Source of the DNA: Ogataea parapolymorpha DL-1
Lineage: Eukaryota > Ascomycota > Pichiomycetes > Pichiales > Pichiaceae
DNA: 64,000 nucleotides
Direction of reading: 5' to 3'
Assembly (NCBI RefSeq): GCF_000187245.1
Contig: NC_027866.1
Location: forward strand, 550,411 to 614,410
The notes under the pieces are model-generated. The model made no database searches, was not told the origin of the DNA, and saw only the letters and a list, made by a program, of their open reading frames with translations. Numbering within the stretch: position 1 is the first letter of the stretch; every line of letters starts with the position of its first letter. Below, piece after piece: positions 36,761-45,687 of this stretch. Made by a program: the position numbers and the translations under genes.

Positions 36761-38485
36761 ATGTTCCCCAAAGATCCTCTTCTCCTGCCAGAGCCCCGGC
36801 GCCGCGTTAAGACGGGCTGTCTGACCTGCCGCCGCAAACATAAAAAATGCGACGAGGCAAAGCCCGTGTGCGGGTTCTGCACGCGCCGCCGCTTTGAGTG
36901 CGTATGGCCGTCGCGCGCAAGCACTTTCCATCTGATGGTCCCTGGCGACGAGCGTCCGACAAAAGTCCCCGCCACGCCGGACCTCCAGCCGATCGAGGCC
37001 AAGCCGGTTGCCAAGCCGGCGGTCAGCAGCAGTTTCTGCGACCTCAAGTCGCTGTTGAACGAGGTCAAGCCGGTCGCGGTGCCCATCACGCCCTCATCGG
37101 ACGAGAGCGTGCGGGATCGGCCGTGGGCGTTTGAACGCAACGAAGTGTCGGGCGTGAGCCCTGACTACGCCAACTTGCGCGAGACCTTGCGCGACTACAT
37201 GTTTCTCAACGCCATGACCACGAGCCCGTCCACGCCGGCGAATTTGTCGGGCAACATTTTCGAAAACGACCTGTCCCTCGACGACCAGCTGCTCAACCTC
37301 ACAAAGGGAATCAACGCGTTCCACGATGGGCTGGAGTTTGGCCACGGCCCCGCCGACAACGATATCCTTTCGCCCGAGGAAAATCTGCTGTTGCTGACGC
37401 GCTACGTCAACGATATCGGCCCCTGGCTCGACATGTTCGACCACAGGAGCTGTTTCACCGCGCTGCTCTCAAAAACGGCCAAAGACGACCCGCTTATGTG
37501 TGCGATTCTGACTATTTCCAGCCGTCAGCGCGACAAGCTCCAGCACGACAGGCCTGTCTCGGAAACCACGTACCGGCTGTACGAGCGGTCGCTCACATAC
37601 CTAATTCCGAAAGTAAAAAAAGTGCCCGACACTAGCGTGATGGCATCGTGCGTGATACTGTGCTGCTTCGAGATGATGTCATCGGACCCGAGCGAAACGT
37701 GGACGAAGCATCTAAAGGGCTGTGCCGCGCTGTTCAGAGTGGCAGACTTGCACGGATTTTCGGGGGGCCTGCGGCAGGCGGTGTTCTGGTGTTTTATTCG
37801 CATGGACGTGATGCACGCCATTTCGCACAAGACGGCGACGCTGATCCCGTGCGAGAACTGGTTGCCGCGCAACTGCACGGTGCAGCACGCGCGCGCGCTG
37901 TTTTTGGACTCCAAGTTCGACGGCAACGAGTCGCGCGACATGTACGCCAACTACATGGTCTTTCTGCTTGCCCGCGTGTGTCGGCTCGTTTACTCGGGCA
38001 ACCTCAAGCAGGACGACTTCGAGTCCGAGTGGATCGAGCTGTACACGGAGCTTGACCGCTGGTGGCAGGACCGCCCCTCTGAGATGCATCCCGTCGTGAG
38101 CGTGTTTAAAGACGGCACGCCGTTCCCGAGCATCCTGTTCTGCGTGGCCCCGGCCATCTCGGGCACGCAGATGTTCCACACCGCCATGATCCTGCTTATG
38201 AAGTACAAGACGCGCATCCTGCGCCCGCTGCCCACGCTCGCCGTGGACCCCGTCATGCGCAAGAGCCTCATCTGGCACGCCAAGTGCGTCGTCGGCATCA
38301 GCCTGTCCAACTCGGACCACGGCTGTCTCAACAACGCGCTGCAACCGCTCTGGGTAGCGGGCAAGCTCATGAGCAGCAAGGAGGAGCAGCACATCATCGT
38401 CCAGCTGCTGCGCGACATCGAAAATACCACTGGCTGGTCCACCAGCTGGCGTATCCGCGACCTACAGGAACATTGGAGTTATTAG
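36761..38485 (+). CDS. Zn2Cys6 transcription factor, candidate cluster regulator
   Basis: A 574-residue fungal zinc-cluster protein. Residues 20-47 form the binuclear cluster, with cysteines at 20, 23, 30, 37, 40 and 47 (GCLTCRRKHKKCDEAKPVCG), preceded by the basic PRRRVKTG. The remainder (about 190-560) resembles the fungal transcription-factor domain, with LTRYVNDIGPWLDMFDHRSC, LTISSRQRDKL and CCFEMMSSDPSETWTKHLKG typical of this architecture. No dimerising coiled coil is obvious after the cluster. The gene lies between the GH76-like and transketolase-like genes, and CGG inverted repeats occur in nearby promoters, so a pathway-specific activator role is proposed. Its stop is 20 bp from that of the convergent transketolase-like gene. 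Confidence 0.85.
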   Translation: MFPKDPLLLPEPRRRVKTGCLTCRRKHKKCDEAKPVCGFCTRRRFECVWPSRASTFHLMVPGDERPTKVPATPDLQPIEAKPVAKPAVSSSFCDLKSLLNEVKPVAVPITPSSDESVRDRPWAFERNEVSGVSPDYANLRETLRDYMFLNAMTTSPSTPANLSGNIFENDLSLDDQLLNLTKGINAFHDGLEFGHGPADNDILSPEENLLLLTRYVNDIGPWLDMFDHRSCFTALLSKTAKDDPLMCAILTISSRQRDKLQHDRPVSETTYRLYERSLTYLIPKVKKVPDTSVMASCVILCCFEMMSSDPSETWTKHLKGCAALFRVADLHGFSGGLRQAVFWCFIRMDVMHAISHKTATLIPCENWLPRNCTVQHARALFLDSKFDGNESRDMYANYMVFLLARVCRLVYSGNLKQDDFESEWIELYTELDRWWQDRPSEMHPVVSVFKDGTPFPSILFCVAPAISGTQMFHTAMILLMKYKTRILRPLPTLAVDPVMRKSLIWHAKCVVGISLSNSDHGCLNNALQPLWVAGKLMSSKEEQHIIVQLLRDIENTTGWSTSWRIRDLQEHWSY

Positions 38486-38505
38486 CACCAATTAATTTCA
38501 GCTAT

Positions 38506-40575
38506 TTAGTTCAAATCCTCGAAATACCATAATTTTTCTGGAGTTGCCGAACGGAAATACTTCTCCACCCGGTCTGCCACCCGGTGCGGCGAGAACCCAA
38601 AGTACTCGTACGCAGCCTGGCCGGGCAGCGACTTGCCAAACGTGCGCATGCTGTAGCCCGCCGTCGCGTACCGCTCCCAGCCGTTCACAGCGTAGCTTTC
38701 CACCACCACGGACGGAATCTTGCCGCGCAGCAGCACGCTCTGCTTGTACTCGGCGCTCTGCCGCTCAAACAGCTGTGTGCACGGGAAGCTGACCACTCTG
38801 GTCCGGATACCGCGTCCGGCCAATTCCTCGGCCGCTTTCAGGGCCAATTGCAGGTCAGAGCCCGTTGCCAGTAGCTGCAACTGTGGCTCGGCCTCCGGCT
38901 TCACCACGTAGGCCCCCAGGGCAACCTTGTCACGGGCAGTGACGCCCAGCTGCGGCAGAGCCTGACGTGACAGCGAGATGAGGCTCGGTCCATGCTTAAA
39001 GTCCATGGCAGCTTCCCAAGCACCGGCGGTCTCCTCAGAATCTGCCGGCCGCAAAAACAACGAGTTCGGCAGCGCACGGTAAAATGCCGGCAGCGCGATC
39101 GGCTGGTGAGTTGGCCCGTCCTCGCCCGTACCGATCGAGTCGTGTGTGGCGACGTGGATTGTCTGTAGCTCCTGCAGAGCGCCCATCCGCACGGCGGGAG
39201 CAGCGTACAGGTAGAACATCAGGAAAGTGGACGTGACCGGAACAAACGTGCCTCTGTTGTAGGCGGCAAGCCCGTTGGCAATCGCTGCCATCGCGTGCTC
39301 ACGGATACCGTAGTGGATGTAGCGGCCCGAATAGTCGCCGCCCAAACCGCACTTGGTCTGCAGCTGGGGTTTTTGGAAGTCGCGAGCGCCAGGCCAGCTC
39401 ACGTGCACAGACGGCGTCAAATCGGCCGTGCCGGCGATAATGGAGTCGATGGCTTTGGCGAGCGGCGCAAAAACGAGACCGCTGCTCTTTCTAGTTGGTG
39501 TTGGACCGGAAGGGAATTCTGTTGGAATGTGTTTTTTCCAGTCGGCGGGCAGCTTGCCCGCCACGCGGCGCGCAAATTCGGCCGCCAGCTCAGGATACTG
39601 CTCCGTGTACTTGGCCACCTTTTCTTCCCACAGCCGCTCGCTGTGCTGGCCGCGCGGAACGCAGTCGCTGAAGAACTCGTACACCTCTTGCGGGACGTGG
39701 AAGCGCAGGTCTGGGTCCAGGCCGTTCTTCAGCTTGAGCTGTCTCACGTTTTCCTCTCCGAGCGCTGCGCCGTGCGCTGATGCCTCGCCCTGGTTGAGCG
39801 CGCCGTAGCCGATGACGGTATGGACGTTGATCAACACAGGCCGGTCGGTGATCTGCTTGGCGCGGTCGATGGCGCCCACAATGGCCTCGACGTCCTCAGA
39901 GCCGTTGGCCACGTCGAGCACTGCCCACTGGCACGCCCGAAATTTGGCCGCCACGTCCTCCGTGTTAGCCACGTCGGCGCTGCCGTCGCACGTGACCTGA
40001 TTATTGTCGTAGAGCACGATCAAGTTGCCGAGACCAAGATGGCCTGCGAGCGAAATGGCCTCGAGCCCAACGCCTTCCTGCAGGCACGCATCGCCGACAA
40101 TACAGAAGATGGAGTTGTCCACCACGTCGTAGCCCGGTCTGTTGTACAAAGCGGCGAGATTTTTCGACGCAATGGAGAGGCCGACAGCGTTGGCAATGCC
40201 CTGGCCGAGCGGACCAGTTGTGACTTCAATGCCTGGGTGCTCAATCTCGGGATGGCCCGGACAGTATGAGTCTGGGCGGTCCGAGTGGTACGTTTTCAGC
40301 TGCTCCATGGTCATGTGCTTGTAGCCCGACAGGTGCAGGAACACGTATTGGAACAAGCACGTGTGGCCGTTGGAGAGCACGAAACGGTCTCTATTGAAGA
40401 AATCTGGGTTGCTTGGAGAGTAGTTCATGGTGTATTTCCACAAAGCCACACCCATAGCGGCCATGCCCATGGCGCCGCCGGGATGGCCGCCCCCATAGTG
40501 CTGGACGAGGTCTGCAATGAGGCAGCGGAAACTGCTGAGCACGAGCTGGTGTGTCTGAGAGTTGTCGGTCGTCAT
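38506..40575 (-). CDS. Transketolase of dihydroxyacetone-synthase type, without PTS1
   Basis: A 689-residue thiamine-diphosphate enzyme. It follows peroxisomal dihydroxyacetone synthase (DAS) more closely than Tkl1: QHYGGGHPGGAMGMAAMGVA, FNRDRFVLSNGHTCLFQY, GPLGQGIANAVGLSIASKNL, the TPP loop IVGDACLQEG, YDNNQVTCDG (transketolases usually read YDDN), YSGRYIHYGIREHAM with the catalytic Glu, and HDSIGTGEDGPTHQPIA. DAS transfers the two-carbon unit of xylulose 5-phosphate to formaldehyde. Known DAS proteins end in an NKL/DKL-type peroxisomal signal; this one ends FEDLN, so it should be cytosolic. Either a DAS paralog retargeted to the cytosol or a sugar-specialised transketolase is plausible; acceptor specificity cannot be read from the sequence. 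Confidence 0.85.
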   Translation of the reverse strand: MTTDNSQTHQLVLSSFRCLIADLVQHYGGGHPGGAMGMAAMGVALWKYTMNYSPSNPDFFNRDRFVLSNGHTCLFQYVFLHLSGYKHMTMEQLKTYHSDRPDSYCPGHPEIEHPGIEVTTGPLGQGIANAVGLSIASKNLAALYNRPGYDVVDNSIFCIVGDACLQEGVGLEAISLAGHLGLGNLIVLYDNNQVTCDGSADVANTEDVAAKFRACQWAVLDVANGSEDVEAIVGAIDRAKQITDRPVLINVHTVIGYGALNQGEASAHGAALGEENVRQLKLKNGLDPDLRFHVPQEVYEFFSDCVPRGQHSERLWEEKVAKYTEQYPELAAEFARRVAGKLPADWKKHIPTEFPSGPTPTRKSSGLVFAPLAKAIDSIIAGTADLTPSVHVSWPGARDFQKPQLQTKCGLGGDYSGRYIHYGIREHAMAAIANGLAAYNRGTFVPVTSTFLMFYLYAAPAVRMGALQELQTIHVATHDSIGTGEDGPTHQPIALPAFYRALPNSLFLRPADSEETAGAWEAAMDFKHGPSLISLSRQALPQLGVTARDKVALGAYVVKPEAEPQLQLLATGSDLQLALKAAEELAGRGIRTRVVSFPCTQLFERQSAEYKQSVLLRGKIPSVVVESYAVNGWERYATAGYSMRTFGKSLPGQAAYEYFGFSPHRVADRVEKYFRSATPEKLWYFEDLN

Positions 40576-40697
40576 TGGCGTTCCAGCAGGCCAGATCGGT
40601 GCTATTTATCTGGGGTCCTCGTTGCGCTCGAAATTTCCCAATCTGGAAAGCTACGCGAGTTTTAAAAAAATTGCGGCAGATATTGCTAAGCTTAAAC

Positions 40698-42224
40698 TTA
40701 CACACCTGACTCCACCATCTCGACCTCCGCTTTCTCGGCGGCCTTGTCGGCAACAAGCGCAAAGTCGTCTTCGAGCGCGTCGTTCCAGAACAAGTGGACC
40801 TTCTCCCCCACAAACATGCGGTCGATTTTCTCGAGCGGGAGGTTTTTCGTTTCTGGGTAGAAGAAATAAATCATCGGCACAAAGCAGAAATTGAACACGC
40901 AGAAGTAGATGTACGTCTTGTAACCGATGTTGGAGACGCTCGACGGCGTGATCTCAACGACCAAAAACGTGAAAATCCAGTTGCTGGCAGAGCCCAGCGC
41001 CGCAGCCTTCGTACGGATCGCCAAAGGCGCGTACTCTGCTGGGAGCAGCCAAGGAATAGCAAGCAGACCAACGGCGAAAAAGAAGTTGAACATAAACAGC
41101 ATAATCGTGGCGACTATTCCGGACGCCGTGTTGCCGTTCGAGACCGTGCCGGCCAGAATCGCCATACACGAGCCCTGTCCGATCACGGCAAAAAGCATCA
41201 GCTTGCGGCGGCCGATTCTATCGAGCAACCAAATCGGGAGCAGCGACGAGAAAAAGTACGCAATTCCGTTGAACCCTGACATCAGCAGCGCCAAGTTGTG
41301 GTCCATACCAACGGACTCCTCAAAGATGCTCGTGGCGTAGTACGTAATCAGGTTGATTCCCGACAGCTGCTGCATGAATTGCGAAAACATGCCCAAAAAG
41401 GTACGCCAGAAAAAGCGCTGCGGTCCGTTGGTGAAGACGGCGGCGAAGCCGACATTCGCAGACTGGCGTTCTTCGGCAAGTGCCTCGTTGATCAGCTCGA
41501 TTTCGTGCACCACACTTGGGTCGTCGTCGGTTATCTGCTCAGCGTTATGCATCGTCAGATGGATCACCTGTTTGGCCTCTGCATGGCGGTCGTGGGCAAT
41601 CAGCCACCGTGGCGACTCCGGCAAGAACATCACTCCTGCGAGCGTGAAGAGCGCAAACACAATCTGCAACGAGATCGGGAACCGGAACTGGGCCTCGCTG
41701 TCGACATAACTCATGCCGTAGTCAACCCAGTATGACGTCATAACTCCAAAAATGTTGATCGCCAGCTCGATCGACAGCTCGCGGCCTCTGTTGTGGGCTT
41801 TACAGATTTCCGAGTGCCAGACAGGAATCGTGGCCGTGTTCATGCCGTTTCCCAGCCCGGCGACAATCCGTCCCACAATCAATTGTGCAACGCCGTACGC
41901 AGAGGTTTGGATTGCGGCTCCCACAGACAGGGTCAGGCACCCGATCATGATACTCCAGCGTCTTCCAAGCCGCTCTCCAAACGCGAAGCTAAACAGTGCG
42001 CCAAAGAAACAGCCAATCTCGTAGATGGCCACCACGGTGCCCTGCAGCGATGAGCTGCCGTGGCCTGTGGCCGTCGTGTCAATCGCCGGGAACTGGTGCG
42101 TGAACGCGGCACCCGTCAGCAGGCCCGACATCACGCCCTGATCAAATCCAAAGAGCAGGAATCCTGCACCAGAGGCAATGGTGACTCCCCATTGCAAGTT
42201 GCGGCCTTTCAATCCAAGATACAT
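40698..42224 (-). CDS. MFS sugar/polyol transporter, STL1-like
   Basis: A 508-residue sugar-porter family protein with twelve membrane spans. The start MYLGLKGRNLQWGVTIASGA and GFLLFGFDQGVMSGLL match the STL1-like glycerol/sugar proton symporters. Other sugar-porter signatures are GERLGRRWSIMIG (GRR between spans 2 and 3), FLPESPRWLIAHDRHAEA (PESPRWL), FSQFMQQLSGINLITYYATS and FFYPETKNLPLEKIDRMF (PETKxxxLE). The substrate may be a polyol, pentose or hexose. The ATG at 42224 is used, since the longer frame starts at TTG. It is divergent from the SDR gene across 195 bp containing CGG repeats, and 122 bp downstream lies the transketolase-like gene on the same strand. Confidence 0.88.
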   Translation of the reverse strand: MYLGLKGRNLQWGVTIASGAGFLLFGFDQGVMSGLLTGAAFTHQFPAIDTTATGHGSSSLQGTVVAIYEIGCFFGALFSFAFGERLGRRWSIMIGCLTLSVGAAIQTSAYGVAQLIVGRIVAGLGNGMNTATIPVWHSEICKAHNRGRELSIELAINIFGVMTSYWVDYGMSYVDSEAQFRFPISLQIVFALFTLAGVMFLPESPRWLIAHDRHAEAKQVIHLTMHNAEQITDDDPSVVHEIELINEALAEERQSANVGFAAVFTNGPQRFFWRTFLGMFSQFMQQLSGINLITYYATSIFEESVGMDHNLALLMSGFNGIAYFFSSLLPIWLLDRIGRRKLMLFAVIGQGSCMAILAGTVSNGNTASGIVATIMLFMFNFFFAVGLLAIPWLLPAEYAPLAIRTKAAALGSASNWIFTFLVVEITPSSVSNIGYKTYIYFCVFNFCFVPMIYFFYPETKNLPLEKIDRMFVGEKVHLFWNDALEDDFALVADKAAEKAEVEMVESGV

Positions 42225-42340
42225 TCTTGGAAGCAACAGGGCTTTCAGCCGTCCATTTATACCAAGACTGCGTGTAATGCGGGGTGCATGCGTTAGATTT
42301 ACGGCTATTGTTTGATTTGGAAAAATTAGGCGGCCCCACA

Positions 42341-42355
42341 ATGCGGCCCCCGCAT
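42341..42355. promoter_or_regulatory. CGG-N3-CCG palindrome in the transporter/SDR divergent promoter
   Basis: ATGCGG-CCC-CCGCAT is a perfect inverted repeat of CGG triplets. GCGGCCCC also occurs as a direct repeat at 42330-42337 and 42343-42350, and ATGCGGGG (42277-42284) is the inverse of CCCCGCAT (42348-42355). The arrangement suits binding by a Zn2Cys6 dimer, possibly the product at 36761-38485; this is inference. Confidence 0.45.
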
Positions 42356-42382
42356 CGATTACCGCTATTGTAAATTGGGGCT

Positions 42383-42390
42383 TATAAATA
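42383..42390 (+). promoter_or_regulatory. TATA box of the SDR gene
   Basis: TATAAATA starts 37 bp before the SDR ATG at 42420 and follows the CGG repeat block, a standard arrangement for a regulated promoter. Confidence 0.5.
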
Positions 42391-42419
42391 CAGCACTAGC
42401 TTGCTCTTGGTGCAGCACC

Positions 42420-43286
42420 ATGACGTACAAGTCCTATAATCCTCTCGCCACTATCACCGATCCTGCTCCCGCCTCGCCGTCCTCCATTAAAGCGGGCCTG
42501 GATCTGAAAAACAGGACCTACTTTGTCACCGGCGGCGCCCGTGGCCTCGGCTTGAGCCTTATCACTGCCATTTTAGAGGCCGGCGGCAGCGCAGTGGCTC
42601 TGGACCTGCTGCCAGAGCCCCTCACCGAAGAGTGGGCCGCTGCACAGGCGCTCGCCAAGGAAAACGGCGGGTCTCTCTCGTTCAACACGCTCGACGTCAC
42701 CAGTGAGCCGGCCGTGGAGTTGCTGCTACCCCGGCTCGCTCAGGAGGCCGCCCAAGCAGGCAGACCGGTTCACGGCCTGGTGAACTGCGCCGGCATCAAC
42801 CAGAAGCTGCCAGCTATCGACTACCCCGTCGAGCTGTACCGGAAAATCGTTGATATCAACTTTGTGGGCTCGTTCATCATGGCCAAGCACACGGCCAAGA
42901 TTCTTGTAGCAGAACGGACGCCAGGCTCGATCGTCCTGATTGGGTCGATGTCCGGCATTATCGCGAACCGTGGGCTTGAAAATACGGCGTACAACACGTC
43001 CAAGGCCGCCGTGCTGCAGCTCGCGCGGTCATTGTGCCAGGAATGGGGCCAGTACGGTATCCGTATCAACACCATCTCGCCGGGTTATATTATAACTGCC
43101 ATGACCCAGGAGCTGCTGGACGTGGAACCCGAGCTGTACGAGACGTGGATGCGCGGTGCAATGCTTAACCGCCTGGGCGCTCCCGACGACTTCAAGACGG
43201 CCGCCGTGTTTCTGCTCGGCGACGGGTCGCGGTTCATGACCGGCTCTGACCTTAGAATTGACGGCGGCCACTGTGCTGGTGCATAA
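42420..43286 (+). CDS. Short-chain dehydrogenase, polyol/ketose (arabinitol 2-dehydrogenase or SOU1) type
   Basis: A 288-residue classical SDR that should interconvert a polyol and a ketose with NAD(P)H. Visible motifs are the cofactor loop TGGARGLGLS, an aspartate at the end of strand 2 (VALDLLPE), which favours NAD, NCAGIN, the catalytic serine in IGSMSG, the YNTSK catalytic pair and the C-terminal GSDLRIDGGHCAG. The N-terminal extension MTYKSYNPLATITDPAPASP resembles that of yeast D-arabinitol 2-dehydrogenase and sorbose reductases. The ATG at 42420 follows a TATA box; the open frame upstream starts at TTG. Divergent arrangement with the STL1-like transporter supports uptake and oxidation of the same sugar alcohol. 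Confidence 0.82.
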   Translation: MTYKSYNPLATITDPAPASPSSIKAGLDLKNRTYFVTGGARGLGLSLITAILEAGGSAVALDLLPEPLTEEWAAAQALAKENGGSLSFNTLDVTSEPAVELLLPRLAQEAAQAGRPVHGLVNCAGINQKLPAIDYPVELYRKIVDINFVGSFIMAKHTAKILVAERTPGSIVLIGSMSGIIANRGLENTAYNTSKAAVLQLARSLCQEWGQYGIRINTISPGYIITAMTQELLDVEPELYETWMRGAMLNRLGAPDDFKTAAVFLLGDGSRFMTGSDLRIDGGHCAGA

Positions 43287-43346
43287 AGTTATAATTTCTA
43301 TAATTACATGGCTGTGCAACTTAATTATCGGTAATTATTTATTTCC

Positions 43347-44357
43347 ATGTCTTGGCTCGATGTCCACCTCGAGCTGGTCTTCTGGTCGATTCTCGGCTTC
43401 ATGGCCCGGGAAGGACTCACCAAACTTACTTTCTACTCAAATTCCTACATCAACCCGAACTACAAGCTGTCGGGCTCGTGCATCTGGTCGAATTTCACCG
43501 CCTGTCTGTTGATCGCTCTAGTTAACCAGTACGACCAGGGCTGGCAAACGCTTCTCCCGGACGAGAAAACACAGACAAAAAAAGCGCTCGTGGTCTACAC
43601 AGCCCTCACCACAGGCTTTATTGGCAGTTTCTCAAGTTTCTCGGCCCTGGTCATGGAAATACTCGCCAAAACACTGGATATTCTCAACGTACACAACAAG
43701 TTGCCCAACCACGGCTACGGAGTTATGGAGTTTTTCTCCGTTATTTTCACTCAAATGGGTGTCTCCATGATTGGCTACCATTTGGGCTCTGATCTCGCTT
43801 CTTTCCTCACCAGGTTCGGCGACTCATGGGGACTTGGCCATAAAAAGTTTATCAAAGTGGTGCATAATTTTGAGCTGCTGACCATGGTGCTCGGAGTTAT
43901 TGTGTGGATCGTCAACCTCGTGCTCTGCTGCACTTTGCACAACCACCATTTCTGGAAGAAATCGTGGTCGTTCGGCATCGTCTTCGCCCCCTTCGGCTGC
44001 TTCGGCCGCTACCATCTCGCAAAACTCAACGCTCGCTCCTGGTTCCCCATCGGCACCTTTATTACCAACGTCACTGCATCTATTCTCCTCGCAATAATTT
44101 ATGTTCTAATACACGGACAAACAAGCACGGGGGCGCCTCTGGTCACCGACCAACTACAGCTTGACGTGCTAGTTGCCCTGGGAACAGGTTTCTGCGGTGT
44201 GTACAGCACGCTGAGCACGTTTGTCAACGAGATCGTGGCACTTAAAAACGAAATTCGCCGCGCTGTATACTACACCGCCAGTCTTGTGGTTTCATTCCTC
44301 ACCATGATGCTCATCCTGGGCTGCTACAGCTGGACAAAAGGGATCTCCGCCAATTAG
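43347..44357 (+). CDS. FEX1: Plasma-membrane fluoride export protein
   Basis: Fex proteins are constitutive fluoride channels that keep cytosolic fluoride low. The 336-residue membrane protein is a fused duplicate of two CrcB/Fluc domains, as in other fungi: repeat one has FMAREGLTKLTFYSNSYINP and TALTTGFIGSFSSFSALVME, and repeat two has FAPFGCFGRYHLAKLNAR and LGTGFCGVYSTLSTFVNE. The conserved Asn, Phe and Ser/Thr residues of the fluoride pathway are in these segments. The gene lies at the right end of the sugar cluster but is a general defence gene. Its stop codon overlaps that of the convergent D-amino-acid oxidase gene by 4 bp. Confidence 0.92.
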   Translation: MSWLDVHLELVFWSILGFMAREGLTKLTFYSNSYINPNYKLSGSCIWSNFTACLLIALVNQYDQGWQTLLPDEKTQTKKALVVYTALTTGFIGSFSSFSALVMEILAKTLDILNVHNKLPNHGYGVMEFFSVIFTQMGVSMIGYHLGSDLASFLTRFGDSWGLGHKKFIKVVHNFELLTMVLGVIVWIVNLVLCCTLHNHHFWKKSWSFGIVFAPFGCFGRYHLAKLNARSWFPIGTFITNVTASILLAIIYVLIHGQTSTGAPLVTDQLQLDVLVALGTGFCGVYSTLSTFVNEIVALKNEIRRAVYYTASLVVSFLTMMLILGCYSWTKGISAN

Positions 44358-45408
44358 AGCTTGTGCTCGCGCAAAAACGACTCCACTAGCATAACCGTCT
44401 TCATGGCCATTCCGTGCGAATTCTGGTATCCAGCACCTGCGGCGCCGTAGTTGTGCACCACGCGGCCAACGCCAGGAATAACCTCCTTCTCAATTCGCGG
44501 CCCGCCTTTTCTGCCCGGTCTCAGGCCACAGTGCACCTTGACGACGTCCAAGTCGCCGTGCTCAAAAAGTTCCGGACAGTACTGGCGTGCACGGGCCACA
44601 GTCCGCTCAAATAGACCTTCATCCACGTCCGGCGTCCAGTCGTTCACGCGGAAACAACCGCCAATGATCGTGCCGCCTTCTTTCCTTGGGAAAATGTACA
44701 ATAATTCGTCCTTGCTGGCACCAGGAATGTTCTTGACGGAAAGCATGTACGGACAGCTATTCCGCGCATGGATCACCTGGCCCTTAATCGGGAACACGTC
44801 CTGGTCCATCACGCCTCCCAGCTTGCTGGAGAGCAGGCCAGAGCAATTCACAGTCACATCAACTTTGCCGTCGGTGAAATAGCTGGCGGCGTCTTTGATG
44901 TGGTGTAAATGTGCTCTGTGCAACTTAACACCCAGACTTAATAACTTCTGCAATAGATAGTGCAAATAGATTGGCACCGTGATTGCCACGGTGGTGTACT
45001 CGTGGCCGTATTCGACTCCGTCCGGTAGCTCCTCTTTGGAAAGAAGCCGGAAATCCTGCACAAAGTCTTTGAACCACGGCAGCCGTTTGGAGTTGAGAAT
45101 CCGCTCCGTGCGTCTCACCACACTTGAGCCGGGAACGTTCTCGGCCAGGTCCATAAACCGGTAATAACCAAGTTTGTCCCATTCCTTCATCTCATAGTCC
45201 CCGTCCTGCGCGAAGCTTGACCAATTGGCGCCTGCAAAAGGACTGGTATACTCGACGTCGACGTCGCCCGGCAGATGACGAGCCACAATCTGGACATTGT
45301 GGCCTCTTTGTGCGAGTTCCAAGGCTGTGGTCATTCCAACCACGCCGCAACTGGCTGGTTAGCTGGGCCCAACAGTGGTACGTACCCTATAACTATGATT
45401 TTCGCCAT
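44354..45408 (-). CDS. D-amino-acid oxidase, spliced (two exons)
   Basis: A FAD enzyme that oxidises D-amino acids to 2-oxo acids, ammonia and H2O2, normally in peroxisomes. Exon 1 is 45386-45408 and exon 2 is 44354-45350. Joining them restores the FAD Rossmann motif VIGCGVVGMTTAL; the unspliced frame stops. Further features are GANWSSFAQDGD, WFKDFVQDFR, VNCSGLLSSKLGG, PIKGQVIHARN and the C-terminal signature VVHNYGAAGAGYQNSHGMA. The 339-residue product ends EHKL; HKL is a weak PTS1 variant and would direct it to peroxisomes. The gene is divergent from a secreted ureohydrolase, with GATA sites between, which suggests control by nitrogen supply. Confidence 0.9.
45351..45385 (-). other. 35-nt intron of the D-amino-acid oxidase gene
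   Basis: The intron starts GTACGT and ends GCTAACCAGCCAG, giving 8 nt from the branch A to the acceptor. Use of the nearer CAG would break the frame. Its removal creates the conserved GxGxxG motif. Confidence 0.85.
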
Positions 45409-45687
45409 GTTGGGAAAAAGCGATTTTTCGAATTTTCTTATCTGACTCAATTAAAATAGCCAGCCACTCATGACACGGGCCCAATTCCAATATGAGCTGC
45501 TCCTGAGTCCATTTTCCATCTGACAGCTAACAAGCGCGGTTAACCCTTTGCCTACTGCCGTTGGCAACCTCCGTCGTCTCCCTTTCTGACTTCGACCGAA
45601 CTCGAGCGAACCCCGTCGGAAATCCTTTATCGCTTCCTATTTTGGCAGTTCTCCGCGATAAAAACCTCATCCGTTCCAATTTCAACT
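45409..45687. promoter_or_regulatory. Divergent promoter with GATA elements
   Basis: These 279 bp separate the D-amino-acid oxidase and ureohydrolase starts. They contain CTTATC (GATAAG on the minus strand) at 45437-45442, TTATC at about 45628-45632 and GATAA at about 45657-45661. Such sites bind Gln3/Gat1-type factors in nitrogen catabolite repression. The matches are short, so function is inferred from the gene pair. Confidence 0.4.
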
